A DNA stretch of 37,248 nucleotides from Tychonema litorale BBK16 (GTDB lineage: Bacteria; Cyanobacteriota; Cyanobacteriia; Cyanobacteriales; Microcoleaceae): contig NZ_JAKJHX010000034.1 of NCBI RefSeq assembly GCF_021648855.1, positions 1 to 37,248 of the forward strand, written 5' to 3'. This document shows positions 16,601-24,056 of this stretch, in pieces. Both the position numbers and the translations under genes were made by a program. Positions within the stretch are counted from its first letter, which is position 1; every line of letters starts with the position of its first letter. The notes under the pieces are model-generated. The model was not told the DNA's origin. It did not search any database and worked only from the letters and a program-made list of their open reading frames with translations.

Positions 16601-19160
16601 TAAAACTGGCTTCAGCTTGGTTAGGGCCATCTTCTTTGATTTCTTCATCTCCCCCCCAGTTTTGCCATTCAAAAGAACCACCAGCAACATAGTCATCTCC
16701 ATCTCCACCGTAGAGAGTATCTTTGCCACCTTCACCTTTTAATACATCATTATCTGTACCACCATAGCCCGTGTCATCGCCATTTGCACCGTAAAAAGTA
16801 TCATTCCCTGAACCACCTTCAAAGTAATCATTTCCTGAAGCGAAATCTGTTATGAGTCCATCGTCATCAGCGAAATCATTATCTGCACCACCATAATATT
16901 TGTCATTACCTTCGTTGCCTTCAAGATAATCATCTCCACCCTCTCCTCTTAATTCATCATCACCACTACTGCCATAAAAACTATCCTTTCCTCGACCACC
17001 AAACATTTGATCGTTCTTAGGGGAACCTGCGATTTTTTCAATGTCAACTAAAACATCTTTTTCCACTCCATCAGTAACTTCATAAACATCAGAACCAGAA
17101 TTTAGGTAGTTTTGGATTTGCCTTACTGTAATGCTACCTCTATCTAAATAGCTTGCTAAATCTTCACCATTTCCACCATCTAAAAAATCCCAACCTTGAC
17201 CACTTATCAAGACATCATTCCCTCCATTACCACGAATAACATCATTGCCGCCATTACTTTGAAGAGTATTTCCAATCCAACTGTCATTACCTTCAATCCA
17301 ATCGCCATCCGGCGTACCAAAATTACTAGAAGTGATTGGCGCTTTTGGAAAATAATACCCAGTTGGATTAACCTCTTTAAAATATGCGGTGAACTCATTT
17401 TTGACACTTTTTGTTTTAAAAGGTATATCTATATTACCTGGTACAAACGGAACAGTCTCAAAATACAAATTCAGATCGTGTAATATAGCTGCTCCAAATG
17501 CTGTCTTCAAAACTTCATCAAATTGAGGAAAAACATCAAGTAAATGTTTTAATTTACTTCTCTGCTTATCTACTCCTTCTGGCTTTTTAATGATATCTTC
17601 TGGTAATTGTAAATAAGTAATATAGTCTTTTTCTGAGTATAAAGACTTACCAAATGGCGAAACATCAAAAGTATTAGTAACTAATGTGCCCTCATAACTA
17701 ACTTTTAAATCACCATAATTTGTAGGAGAACCTAACCCCAAGGTTTTAATGCGACTTGAATGAGTAGCAAATAAAGGGTTTTGTAAACCATCCTCAATGA
17801 AAAAGTTACCTTGAGAATGAGCTAACAAAATAGCTGAGTTCTTTCGAGTATCACTTGTCTCTTGATTAAGAAAATCTGGTAATGTATCTACCCATTGTTT
17901 ATTTATGTCTGTACTTACAGTAGAGGCTTCAGAAGAGAAATACTGACTTAGAGCTTCTATTAAATCACTTGTGTTTGCCTTTGCTAAATCACTACCAAAT
18001 TTGAGGAGAGCATCTGGTGCAAATGTAGCTACAAAGTTGGAAAAGAGTTCTGTTTTTTCCTTAAATGAGTTAGCTAATAAAGCATTAACGCCAGTAGGAT
18101 TTAAGGTATCAGTAAAGGTCTTATATCCCAGGAAACTTTCTGACAAGCCTAATAATCCTGATTTTTTGTAGGATTCCGGTAGTAAATCGTTGTGAGCATC
18201 AGCCCAATTTTTGGCATCAGTAAATAATGGGTGTTCTGGCTTATTATCTATATTTGGAAGCTCATTCTTCCAAAAAGTTTCATAGTTTTTTCCAGCTTCT
18301 GTAAACAAGAATGAATTTAACTTTTGATATGCTTCATTTCCGTTAGTTAATGCCTCCCCGTTGCTAGTATTATGGACACCGTTAAATAGTTGATTGTTAT
18401 TGTTTTTATCGGGAGTCAAAGAAGTTTTATAAGAAAAATCTTTCCATATATCTAAAACTTGTAGATTTAATTCTTTGGCAATTAATGATTTTTGTGTAGT
18501 ATTATCCTTTGTAAGGATGCCATTTACAAAAACAACTTGAGTTTTAGGGCGATTCTCAATTATGTTATTAAAAACTGTAGTACCCAGCCCAGAAGTGTAA
18601 CCATTAGAATCTGCATCCTGTTCAGCTTGAATTCCGTTATCATTCGATAGTAAATCTAATGAGTTATAATTTAAATTGAGAGTAATAGCATCATTTTCTT
18701 GCTTCAATGCCTTAATCTGCCCCTCACTCAAACCAACCCCTTGTACCACATTAGAAAACAACTCTCCTTCATCCCCAGGAGTATCAGAAGTGTTAATACT
18801 CCAATCCACAGAATGACCAATTTCTTCCAATAAAACACTGGTAATCCCTTGAAGATTATTAGTATTTTGGGTCAAAAAGTTTTCGGAAACATAAATGATA
18901 TTATTTGAACCCGCATAAGCAGCATTAGCCCCTTGGAGTTCAGAACCAGTGCGAATTTCGATCGCAGGCAAAGACACAAAATCGCTATTAATCCACTGCT
19001 GGCGGATTTCTTCTAACTTACCAGCATCAAAATTTGTGCCGAAAATAGTTTGAGCTTTGGCAACAAAATCATCACCCTTGGCAAAATTATTTAACGTGGA
19101 GTAAACGGCTTGCAGAGAAGTTTCGATCGCAGAATTGAATGAGTTGTTAGGAGTAGCCAT
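10671..19160 (-). CDS. Giant RTX calcium-binding repeat protein with an N-terminal hydrolase-like region
   Basis: The ATG at 19160 is chosen because AAAGGAC lies eight bases upstream; the frame stays open to 19358 without support. The product is 2829 residues. Residues 1-130 form a domain common in cyanobacterial surface proteins, with LLEEIGHSVD near 110-119, an HExxH-like motif with Glu for the first His. Near residue 445, LLAHSQGNFF resembles an alpha/beta-hydrolase nucleophile elbow. From about 613 to 2530 run GGxGxDxLx nonapeptides (estimated 180-200 from length), forming Ca-binding beta rolls, with non-RTX inserts near 825-900 and 1200-1370. The C-terminus (about 2645-2735) has TTTAPI(T/S)L repeats. 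RTX proteins leave by type I secretion, but no transporter gene is here. An S-layer, adhesin or secreted enzyme role is possible. Confidence 0.9.
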   Translation of the reverse strand: MATPNNSFNSAIETSLQAVYSTLNNFAKGDDFVAKAQTIFGTNFDAGKLEEIRQQWINSDFVSLPAIEIRTGSELQGANAAYAGSNNIIYVSENFLTQNTNNLQGITSVLLEEIGHSVDWSINTSDTPGDEGELFSNVVQGVGLSEGQIKALKQENDAITLNLNYNSLDLLSNDNGIQAEQDADSNGYTSGLGTTVFNNIIENRPKTQVVFVNGILTKDNTTQKSLIAKELNLQVLDIWKDFSYKTSLTPDKNNNNQLFNGVHNTSNGEALTNGNEAYQKLNSFLFTEAGKNYETFWKNELPNIDNKPEHPLFTDAKNWADAHNDLLPESYKKSGLLGLSESFLGYKTFTDTLNPTGVNALLANSFKEKTELFSNFVATFAPDALLKFGSDLAKANTSDLIEALSQYFSSEASTVSTDINKQWVDTLPDFLNQETSDTRKNSAILLAHSQGNFFIEDGLQNPLFATHSSRIKTLGLGSPTNYGDLKVSYEGTLVTNTFDVSPFGKSLYSEKDYITYLQLPEDIIKKPEGVDKQRSKLKHLLDVFPQFDEVLKTAFGAAILHDLNLYFETVPFVPGNIDIPFKTKSVKNEFTAYFKEVNPTGYYFPKAPITSSNFGTPDGDWIEGNDSWIGNTLQSNGGNDVIRGNGGNDVLISGQGWDFLDGGNGEDLASYLDRGSITVRQIQNYLNSGSDVYEVTDGVEKDVLVDIEKIAGSPKNDQMFGGRGKDSFYGSSGDDELRGEGGDDYLEGNEGNDKYYGGADNDFADDDGLITDFASGNDYFEGGSGNDTFYGANGDDTGYGGTDNDVLKGEGGKDTLYGGDGDDYVAGGSFEWQNWGGDEEIKEDGPNQAEASFTVAGNNVYAKANTTRLAANTNINAAITISAEANINPGQETDGDDLIYGGKGNDSIAGDEGNDQIFGEADNDLILGGSGDDTISGGSDQDKVFGGQGNDIVNGDGGEDTLFGEKGNDILSGGNGQDLLFGGDDKDILSGGNGDDILDGGNADDTLTGDAGDDRLYGQAGNDIIQGNTGEDYAEGGSGRDFMQGNEGDDILYGQDGSDTQQGNAGDDFIDGGNGQDLLLGGTGDDRLYGQAGNDVLQGNENNDWLEGGDGQDILAGGADDDDLYGQAGDDSLFGEDGKDFIDGGDGKDFLMGGADDDVLLGQGDDDSLFGNIGNDELFGGDGNDFLKAEAGDDLIDGGEGVDRVIYDNSPSGVIVNIDESRTYDHNKNQRARQAVNPANPSPFYTDLERDFEIDSGAAKDGFGNTDDLTNLEDINGSQFDDILIGNSKDNDIKAFAGNDILIGHQGNDNFDGGQGIDVVSYRRDFNGVKVNLETGTATDGSGANDAITGVENVVGSEFNDDITGDKNANTLTGGGGDDNLYGLDGNDQLYGEFGNDRTYGGNGRDSIFGNQGQDSLYGEADNDFVYGGDGSDFIDGGTGDDFVSGDNGSSDSGSGNDTIYGNAGNDSLYGRAGDDNIYGGADKDTIYGEGENDKLYGEGDTDLIYGGLGDDELSGGDEKDTLIGEAGNDTLRGDAGDDTLDAGTGNDYLYGGTGKDTLNAGLGNDQLYGGDDADILLGKEGDDNLYGEAGDDTLDAAEGNDNLYGGDGKDILDAGIGNDQLWGGQGDDTLLGKAGNDNLFGEGGNDILDAAEGNDSLYGGDGKDILDAGIGNDYLWGGQDDDTLLAKAGDDYLFGEGGNDSLDAAEGNDSLYGGDGKDILDAGVGNDYLWGGQDDDTLLAQAGDDYLFGEGGNDSLLAAEGNDSLYGDSGKDILDAGVGNDYLWGGQDDDTLLAQAGNDYLYGENGNDSLKAGDGNDSLYGGDGKDTLLGEAGSDLLEGGSGDDSLLAGEGNDTLLGQADSDTLYGEGGDDILEGNSGTDRLFGELGNDSLDGGTENDTLEGGDGNDILDGGDNNDSLFGQVGDDTVIGNRGDDIVDGGSGNDLLQGNEGRDRIYGQSGLDTLFGGDDSDTLWGGDDADNLLGESGSDTLFGGSGNDQLDGGENNDSLYGEGGDDTLAGGTNDDFVDGGTENDTLFGNEGSDKLYGRQGNDLLEGNDDNDQLWGGDNDDTLLGQTGDDQLWGEAGNDSLDGGEGGDRLFGQIGKDTLSGNNGDDYLEGGADDDSMTGGAGRDRIFGNDGNDFADGNSGDDYIDGGANNDTLAGGEGDDRIFGQSGNDSIEGNDDNDFIDAGTGNDTLWGNDGDDELYGREDRDFIDGGRGNDQIYGGDAADTLLGQVGDDNIDGGSGADSILGGDGSDNIWAQAGDDSVYGGAGNDNIWGNEDDDLIFGEAGQDKIDGGSGYDTIDGGAGNDELFGGTGNDQLLGGAGNDRIDGSIDDDKLFGGAGNDLIFGSQGQDTILGEVGEDTLYGGDETDMMDGGASNDMVFGDSGDDTLTGDSGDDTLTGGGGNDFMGGGNGDDLMFGECDNDTMLGGAGKDTLDGGCGNDLLTGEAGSDNLLGNEGDDSLDGGSSDDTLDGGGGNDFLNGNSGNDSLNGNDGDDSLYGGEGNNVLKGANGQDTLIGGSGSDIFVLAPSSGLDNIFYFQGDRDYLGLTQDLTFDQLQIVQGGENYTNDALISIAGTGEHLAWLKDTQAKTVDSSRFVSITPGGALPAAFNTPSPVDILTGETLDSDNVMGAVNTSSSTSLLSTTAAPITLPKSTTTAPITLSNSTTTAPISLSTSTTTAPASLQPLTTGTNPATATTTAPISLSTATTTAPASLQPLTTATATATSAKTTTNDILLNGGSIPTMKTFSETDDDILIYDTKSLLTSLTSAQTQPILPLKAASVSSIIPTANPAGKEAELLLSANPSPIQLPKSSDLSGTSTLK
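10957..11225 (-). repeat. Coding repeats of a Thr/Ala/Pro tail in the RTX gene
   Basis: On the plus strand the block GGTGCAGTAGTCGTG and close variants recur, encoding TTTAPI(T/S)L and TTTAPASLQPLTT units. The longer segment containing QPLTT occurs twice almost unchanged (near 10981 and 11074). The tail is Thr/Pro-rich and probably extended or glycosylated. Confidence 0.75.
13716..14526 (-). repeat. 162-bp super-repeat within the RTX gene, about five copies
   Basis: The marker GCATCGAGAATGTCTTTGCC or a near variant occurs at 13831, 13993, 14155, 14317 and 14479, exactly 162 bp apart. Each unit encodes 54 residues, that is six different nonapeptides in a fixed order: SLYGGDG, ILDAGIG, LWGGQ, TLLAKAG, LFGEGG and LDAAEG types. 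The middle copies are nearly identical, pointing to recent duplication. Confidence 0.85.
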
Positions 19161-19407
19161 GATTTTTGTCCTTTTGTGGTAGATACAATGTGTTCTGAAA
19201 ATTGACAAAGCGACTCTATCGACAAGCCCGATCGCACTTTCGTACTCTCTAACTGCCGTAGATTGAAAATAGACTAAACCAACATCGGAAGAACCCCTTT
19301 CCCATATCCCTTGGGAATTTGGTTCGGATTGCGATCGGGAAGTTACGGGCGATCGCACTTTTGAATAAATCTCAACAAGTGCGACGAACTTCGTAATTTC
19401 CCTTACG
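19161..19407. other. Upstream region of the RTX gene
   Basis: The frame of the RTX gene continues open here, but a ribosome binding site supports the start at 19160. The segment holds the weak candidate promoter (19180-19208) and several GATCG/HIP1-like sites. I see no other gene. Confidence 0.5.
19180..19208 (-). promoter_or_regulatory. Weak candidate promoter for the RTX gene
   Basis: On the minus strand TTGTCA (19208-19203) and TATCTA (19185-19180) are 17 bp apart, 20 to 48 bp upstream of the ATG. The -35 is five of six; the -10 is only three of six. The leader would be very short. Confidence 0.25.
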
Positions 19408-19800
19408 TTTACTTATCTGGGTGAGCTCAGTGTTTTTATGCAGAAATCTCAATTTTTTTTGTAAAGTTCTGCAAACACTGGGTGAAAGTACGGAACAACG
19501 GGTGTTTTGGGGGTTTGAGGTTTGGCCTCATTGCCTTTTTGTTGTTCCTATTTACTTATCTGGGTGAGCTCAGTGTTTTTATGCAGAAATCTCAAGTTTT
19601 TTTTGTAAAGTTCTGCAAACACTGGGTGGAAGTACGGAACAATGGGTGTTTTCGGGATTTGAGGTTTGGCCTCATTGCCTTTTTGTTGTTCCTATTTACT
19701 TATCGGGATGAACTCAGTAGTTTTATGCAGAAATCTCAAGTTTTTTTTGATAAAGTTCTGCAAATATTGGTGAAAGTACGGAGTGACCTGTGTTGTGGGG
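19408..19800. repeat. Tandem repeat of about 144 bp carrying a hairpin, 2.7 copies
   Basis: Copies start at TTTACTTATC at 19408, 19551 and 19695. Each holds CAGTGTTT...TGCAGAA followed about 20 bases later by TTCTGCAAACACTG (19428-19480 and 19571-19624), which pair as a 14-bp stem with a three-base bulge. The third copy has diverged arms. A 119-residue frame across the array mirrors the repeat and is not taken as a gene. Confidence 0.8.
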
Positions 19801-19837
19801 ATTTAAGGGCGATCGATATTTTAAGTAGTTTTTATCT

Positions 19838-19970
19838 GTAGGGTGCGTCAGCTACGATCGCTTTCGATTTAAACTAACAATCTCATCACTGACGCACCGA
19901 ACCCAACCAACGGTGCGTCAGAATTATACTTTTGGTGGGGATTCAGAATCTCACAAGTGACGCACCCTAC
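19838..19970. mobile_element. MITE-like element with 13-bp perfect terminal inverted repeats
   Basis: GTAGGGTGCGTCA (19838-19850) and TGACGCACCCTAC (19958-19970) are perfect inverted ends of a 133-bp unit. Inside, TGACGCACCG (19890-19899) and CGGTGCGTCA (19911-19920) form a second inverted pair of the same core. No coding content is present. Such TGCGTCA palindromes are frequent between cyanobacterial genes. Confidence 0.6.
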
Positions 19971-19977
19971 CACTGAA

Positions 19978-20019
19978 ATTTAGAGTAGGGGCAATTCATG
20001 AATTGCCCCTACTCTAAAT
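19978..20019. repeat. 42-bp perfect palindrome
   Basis: The sequence from 19978 to 20019 equals its own reverse complement, with arms containing TAGAGTAGGGGCAATT and a CATG centre. It follows the MITE-like element by 7 bp. It could form a cruciform or an RNA hairpin. No T-run follows, and no gene ends just upstream. Confidence 0.85.
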
Positions 20020-20181
20020 CTGTCGCATTTTACAAAAATTCATATTTATTTTCACAGCCCAATCCACCGCCCAGCAAGACTTTCAACCATCTACTCAAAA
20101 AAACTTTCAGAATTTCGCATAAATTCCCCCAACTCATCCTGATAACTAAATGTAGGAACAAAGTTGCGATCGCACTGAACT

Positions 20182-20982
20182 ATGAATGATGATCACAACC
20201 CCTCTGAGGGGGAAGACCACGCATCTGATGATGAAATCGATCCTGTTGCGGACAAAGGAGAACCGAAATTACCCGATCGCGCGATCGATCCTATTCAGGC
20301 TAAGGGAAAATCGAAATTATGCGATCGCAAACAGTTATATCAAGAACTCGATAGCCTGATTATCGAAGCTTGTCAACATTCTCCTGATAGTTTTGCTAGA
20401 AGGCGTTTATTGAGCAAAATTGTGATTAAGATGAAAAACTCCGGTCTCATTTGGCAAAATCATAGAAATGAATCTTTCTACGAAGATGCTGTCCAAGAAC
20501 AGTGGTGTTTTTTTACTAACAATTTGTGCGAATCCCGCACAGGCACTGCCTACGATCGCACTCGCAGTAATCCGATTACTTGGTTCAACAATTCTTTGCA
20601 GTGGCGATTCTTAACTTTAACTATGAAGATAGCTGAGGAAAATAACAGGACATTCAATCATGAAATAATGTCAGAAGATGGAAATATTATCAATGTAATT
20701 GAAGAGTTGCCCGATCGCGATGACAGTCGTATCCTCGAATATATTCGAGACTTTCAAGAAGTTCAGCAATGGATTGAGACTAACCCTGATGGGGTGTTAA
20801 GCGAACACATTCGAGGGCGACCAGAACTAACTTGTCAAGTTATATTACGAAGCTTGTCATCTGGAAAAAATTTTCCGACAATAGCATTAGAGTTGGGCTG
20901 TCCTTATCCCACTATCTACAGCTTTTACAAAAAGAAATGTCATCCTCATTTACAAGTGTTTCGCGAAAATCATGGCTATTAA
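20182..20982 (+). CDS. Sigma-70-like regulatory protein at the head of the CHAT gene cluster
   Basis: The first 50 residues are polar and low-complexity. Residues 55-155 resemble sigma region 2 of a cyanobacterial ECF-like group (QLYQELDSLIIEACQ; FYEDAVQEQWCFF; NPITWFNNSLQWRF). The end (about 215-262) resembles region 4, a helix-turn-helix in PTIALELGCPYPTIYSFY. Such proteins usually precede DUF1822 and CHAT genes in cyanobacteria, from recollection of the family context. It may direct RNA polymerase to this cluster or act as a DNA-binding regulator only. No good ribosome binding site precedes the ATG. The stop overlaps the next frame by 11 bp. Confidence 0.72.
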   Translation: MNDDHNPSEGEDHASDDEIDPVADKGEPKLPDRAIDPIQAKGKSKLCDRKQLYQELDSLIIEACQHSPDSFARRRLLSKIVIKMKNSGLIWQNHRNESFYEDAVQEQWCFFTNNLCESRTGTAYDRTRSNPITWFNNSLQWRFLTLTMKIAEENNRTFNHEIMSEDGNIINVIEELPDRDDSRILEYIRDFQEVQQWIETNPDGVLSEHIRGRPELTCQVILRSLSSGKNFPTIALELGCPYPTIYSFYKKKCHPHLQVFRENHGY

Positions 20983-22162
20983 TTATACAGGGAGTCCAAG
21001 CAGGGAAATGAATAACAATATGGAAAATCAATCATTGCCAATGCCAATTACCCAAAAGGCAATTCGTTCAGCATGGCAATTTGCTTCTGCACACCATCAT
21101 CCGCAAAAAGCTGAACAGATTTATCTGAATACTCTCGCAGTTTTGGCAGTGAAAGATTATTTGCAAGTTTTAGATATTGAAACTGATTTAACCGAATGTG
21201 ATAGCTGGAATTCGACAATTCGGATGTTTGAGGATACGGCAGATTTGTATATTACAGGGCTGGGAAAAGTTGAGTGTCGCCCAATTAGGAGCGTACATCA
21301 ACAGGTTAAAAATAGCAATCAAAAATTCTTTGGGAATTCACTTGAAATGTGTCCTGTTCCTATTGAGGCTACGGAGGAACGCATTGGTTATATTGTAGTG
21401 GAAATTGATGAAGATCAAAAGGAAGCGAGATTGCTCGGATTTTCTCCAACTGCGGAAATGGGAGAATTAGCATTGAGTGATTTAGGTTCCTTGGATGACT
21501 TCTTGATGCACCTCGAATATTTGTCGGAATCTAAAGTCAATCTGCGTCAGTGGTTGGAGAAGATATATACATCAGATTGGGAGTCTATTGAATCGGTATT
21601 TAATATACCACCAAAGACTGTTCCAGTTGAAATTGAAAATCCAGTTACATCTCATTTACGCAATTGGTTGAAAAATGCCACGGAAACAGGTAGGCAGAAG
21701 TTTGAAGAAACTAAACAAAATGTAGAGGACTTACTTTTTTCTGACAACAACCTAATTCCGGCATACCGTGGGGGCGTACATTCCAGTGATGAATCTGCAT
21801 CTGGGGGCGATCGCACCAGCATCAATAAGTTTCCCAAAGCTGATGCTACGCGGGCAAAATTGATTGATTTGGGGATGCGTTTGGGCAGAACTACTGTTGC
21901 TTTGTTGGTGGCGATTGCCGAAGAGAGCGATCGCACTCTCAAAGTCTATGTTCAACTACATCCTGCGATCGGAGAACGTTACCTACCCAGGAATATTAAA
22001 CTTTCCCTAATATCCGACATTGGTAAAAATCTGAGTGAGTCACAATCCAGGATTCAGGATAAGTACATTGTGTTGAAAGATATTGAAGTCGATCGAGATG
22101 AGAGCTTTAGTATTCGAGTAGCTTTGGATGATTTCAGCGTCATGGAAAAGTTTATGGTATAA
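20972..22162 (+). CDS. DUF1822 family protein
   Basis: The first 200 residues match the DUF1822 pattern: QKAIRSAWQFASAHHHP, then LNTLAVLAVKDYLQVLDIE with DSWNSTIRMFEDTADLYI, and YIVVEIDEDQKEARLLGF. The C-terminal part (about 290-390) is beta-rich (SDRTLKVYVQLHPAIG; LPRNIKLSLISDIG) and probably a separate sandwich domain. The family's function is unknown; it is found next to sigma-like and CHAT genes. The frame start at 20972 overlaps the sigma-like gene, but the ATGs at 21008 and 21020, after an AGGGA, are possible starts. No signal peptide is seen. Its place suggests it adapts or senses for the CHAT proteases. Confidence 0.82.
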   Translation: MAINYTGSPSREMNNNMENQSLPMPITQKAIRSAWQFASAHHHPQKAEQIYLNTLAVLAVKDYLQVLDIETDLTECDSWNSTIRMFEDTADLYITGLGKVECRPIRSVHQQVKNSNQKFFGNSLEMCPVPIEATEERIGYIVVEIDEDQKEARLLGFSPTAEMGELALSDLGSLDDFLMHLEYLSESKVNLRQWLEKIYTSDWESIESVFNIPPKTVPVEIENPVTSHLRNWLKNATETGRQKFEETKQNVEDLLFSDNNLIPAYRGGVHSSDESASGGDRTSINKFPKADATRAKLIDLGMRLGRTTVALLVAIAEESDRTLKVYVQLHPAIGERYLPRNIKLSLISDIGKNLSESQSRIQDKYIVLKDIEVDRDESFSIRVALDDFSVMEKFMV

Positions 22163-22193
22163 TACTTTGATTAATTATACTCATGTTTAATTT

Positions 22194-24056
22194 ATGAGCT
22201 TAAGATTTATCTTGGGTTTGGGTATGGGAAGTCTCAATAGGGGTTTTCCTGACATCACAGGAGAGTTTCAACAAAACCAAACCACAGTCCATAAATTCAA
22301 AGGAAGTTTGCCACCAGCACCCGAAGTTGAGGAGATGCAAAGAAGGTGGCAAATAATTTGTCGCGCCACAAAATCTAGCAAGAGTATTTCTCGGATTAAA
22401 GTCAACCAGACAGGGACTACAAATATTTCTGAAGATAATCCTAAATTGGTCTATCAATGTTTGAATGAAGCGATGAGGCTGTGGCTCAGTAGTGAAGTTT
22501 TTTATACGGAAATTGAGCAGAATTTTAGAAATGAAGTAAACAAAGTCGCTGGCAAACTTGAGCCTTTTGAAGTATTTTTGGAAATCAATGATTCTGACAA
22601 TTGGAATCTACCTTGGGATGCGTGGCAATTTCGCGAAGATTATAAAAATTGTGAGCTAATTAAGAGTCCATCACAGTACAGAAAAGCCGATAAACAGGCA
22701 ACTTTGGAAGGAAAGTCTCTGCCTTCGCGAGGTCGAATTTTGTGTATCTCCGGTAATGGTGAGGGACTCGATCTGCAAAAAGATGAGGAAAGTATTAAAA
22801 GGTCTTTGGGCAACGATCGGTGTGAGTTGAAATTCATCAAACAGCCAACACCAAAAGAGTTACGGGATAATCTGTTAAATGATGAAAAAAACTGGCAAAT
22901 TTTATATTATGGCGGACATAGTGATAGCAATTCCGTCAAGGGATGGCTGCATATTAATCAGACAGAAAACGACAATAGTGTCACAATAGACTATTTAAAA
23001 GATGGATTGGAAAGGTCAATTTTTCAAGGTTTAGAATTGCTAATTTTAAACTCTTGTTTAAGCATGAAATTGGCAGAGGATTTAGTGGCTGGAGGCTTAC
23101 CTTTGCCCTCAATGATTGTGATGCGTGCACCGATACCAGATAAAATTGCTCACGATTGTGTGAAGTCTTTGTTCAAATATTTAGGCGAAGGAGATCCTTT
23201 GTTTTTAGCAGTACGAAAAGCTAAGGATGATTTGCATAGGTGGGAAGATGAGTTTCCGGGCGCGAGTGCGATACCAGTGCTTTGTCAGCAGCCAACTTTT
23301 GATGGGTTGACTTTACCGGATTTGGAGTGGGATATCCCTGTGACTCCTGCGGTAAATATCGCGGAATATCGCACAAATAACTATATTTCTATTTTCCTAT
23401 CTAATTTGATGCAGCACCTCGGCATTGCTTTAGCGACTACCGCTAGCAGTTATATGTTAATGGGCCCCATAGTTGCCCCATTTGTGAATAGACTTGGTAT
23501 GGAAAATCACCGTCAAAATAGACCTCTAATTGCTAAAACACTTTACAATTTAGCAAGTTTAATTAATGTAAATTATGCACAACCTTACTATAATTTAGCC
23601 GTGTTATCTGATGAATTAAATGATGATCGAGGTGCATTAGAGGCGATGCAAAATGCGGTGTGGCGAGGACTTCCTGATGCTTCTGCTCAAATATCTAAGT
23701 TATTCATTCGTAAGGATAAACATCAGCCGGCTTTAAAGGCGATCGCAATTTGTTTAGAAAATGCTAAACATGACGGAGTAACATCTGCTTGTATCAAAAA
23801 TCGCGGTTGGGTGCGGTTTAAAGAAAAGCAATATGATGATGCACAAATAGATTTCCAGACAGCAATCAGACTGGAAGATGATAGCCCTGAAGCTCACTGC
23901 TTTTTAGCACAGGTTTTGGAAACTAAAGGTAAGCCACTGTCAGCCTTAGAACATTGGGAAAAAACTATTAAATATTCTAAGTCTAGTATACCAGAACAAG
24001 ATCAATGTATCCAAATGGCGAAACAAAATTTACAAACACAAGGAAATATAAAATGA
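22194..24056 (+). CDS. CHAT-domain caspase-like protease with C-terminal TPR repeats
   Basis: The CHAT domain covers about residues 90-380. It has the His of the catalytic dyad in QILYYGGHSDS (His242) and the Cys in LLILNSCLS (Cys288), so it looks active. CHAT proteases are caspase relatives that cut target proteins after activation. A hydrophobic stretch at about 400-425 (MQHLGIALATTASSYMLMG) could be a membrane segment. TPR-like helices follow from about 450 to 615 (YYNLAVLSDELNDDRGALE; EAHCFLAQVLETKGKPLSA). There is no signal peptide, so it should face the cytosol. It follows the DUF1822 gene by 31 bp and overlaps the next gene by 4 bp (ATGA). Confidence 0.88.
   Translation: MSLRFILGLGMGSLNRGFPDITGEFQQNQTTVHKFKGSLPPAPEVEEMQRRWQIICRATKSSKSISRIKVNQTGTTNISEDNPKLVYQCLNEAMRLWLSSEVFYTEIEQNFRNEVNKVAGKLEPFEVFLEINDSDNWNLPWDAWQFREDYKNCELIKSPSQYRKADKQATLEGKSLPSRGRILCISGNGEGLDLQKDEESIKRSLGNDRCELKFIKQPTPKELRDNLLNDEKNWQILYYGGHSDSNSVKGWLHINQTENDNSVTIDYLKDGLERSIFQGLELLILNSCLSMKLAEDLVAGGLPLPSMIVMRAPIPDKIAHDCVKSLFKYLGEGDPLFLAVRKAKDDLHRWEDEFPGASAIPVLCQQPTFDGLTLPDLEWDIPVTPAVNIAEYRTNNYISIFLSNLMQHLGIALATTASSYMLMGPIVAPFVNRLGMENHRQNRPLIAKTLYNLASLINVNYAQPYYNLAVLSDELNDDRGALEAMQNAVWRGLPDASAQISKLFIRKDKHQPALKAIAICLENAKHDGVTSACIKNRGWVRFKEKQYDDAQIDFQTAIRLEDDSPEAHCFLAQVLETKGKPLSALEHWEKTIKYSKSSIPEQDQCIQMAKQNLQTQGNIK

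Noticed and set aside
19161..19358. N-terminal extension of the RTX protein to the frame start at 19358
   Set aside because: The extension is Arg/Ser/Tyr-rich and unlike the protein, while ATG 19160 has a good ribosome binding site and begins the known type of N-terminal domain.
19482..19841. A 119-residue plus-strand frame with two near-identical hydrophobic halves
   Set aside because: It starts with GTG, has no ribosome binding site and its repeats just mirror the 144-bp DNA repeat; the hairpins explain the conservation better.
19998..20189. Plus-strand frame of 63 residues before the sigma-like gene
   Set aside because: It starts inside the 42-bp palindrome, has no ribosome binding site and no recognisable features.
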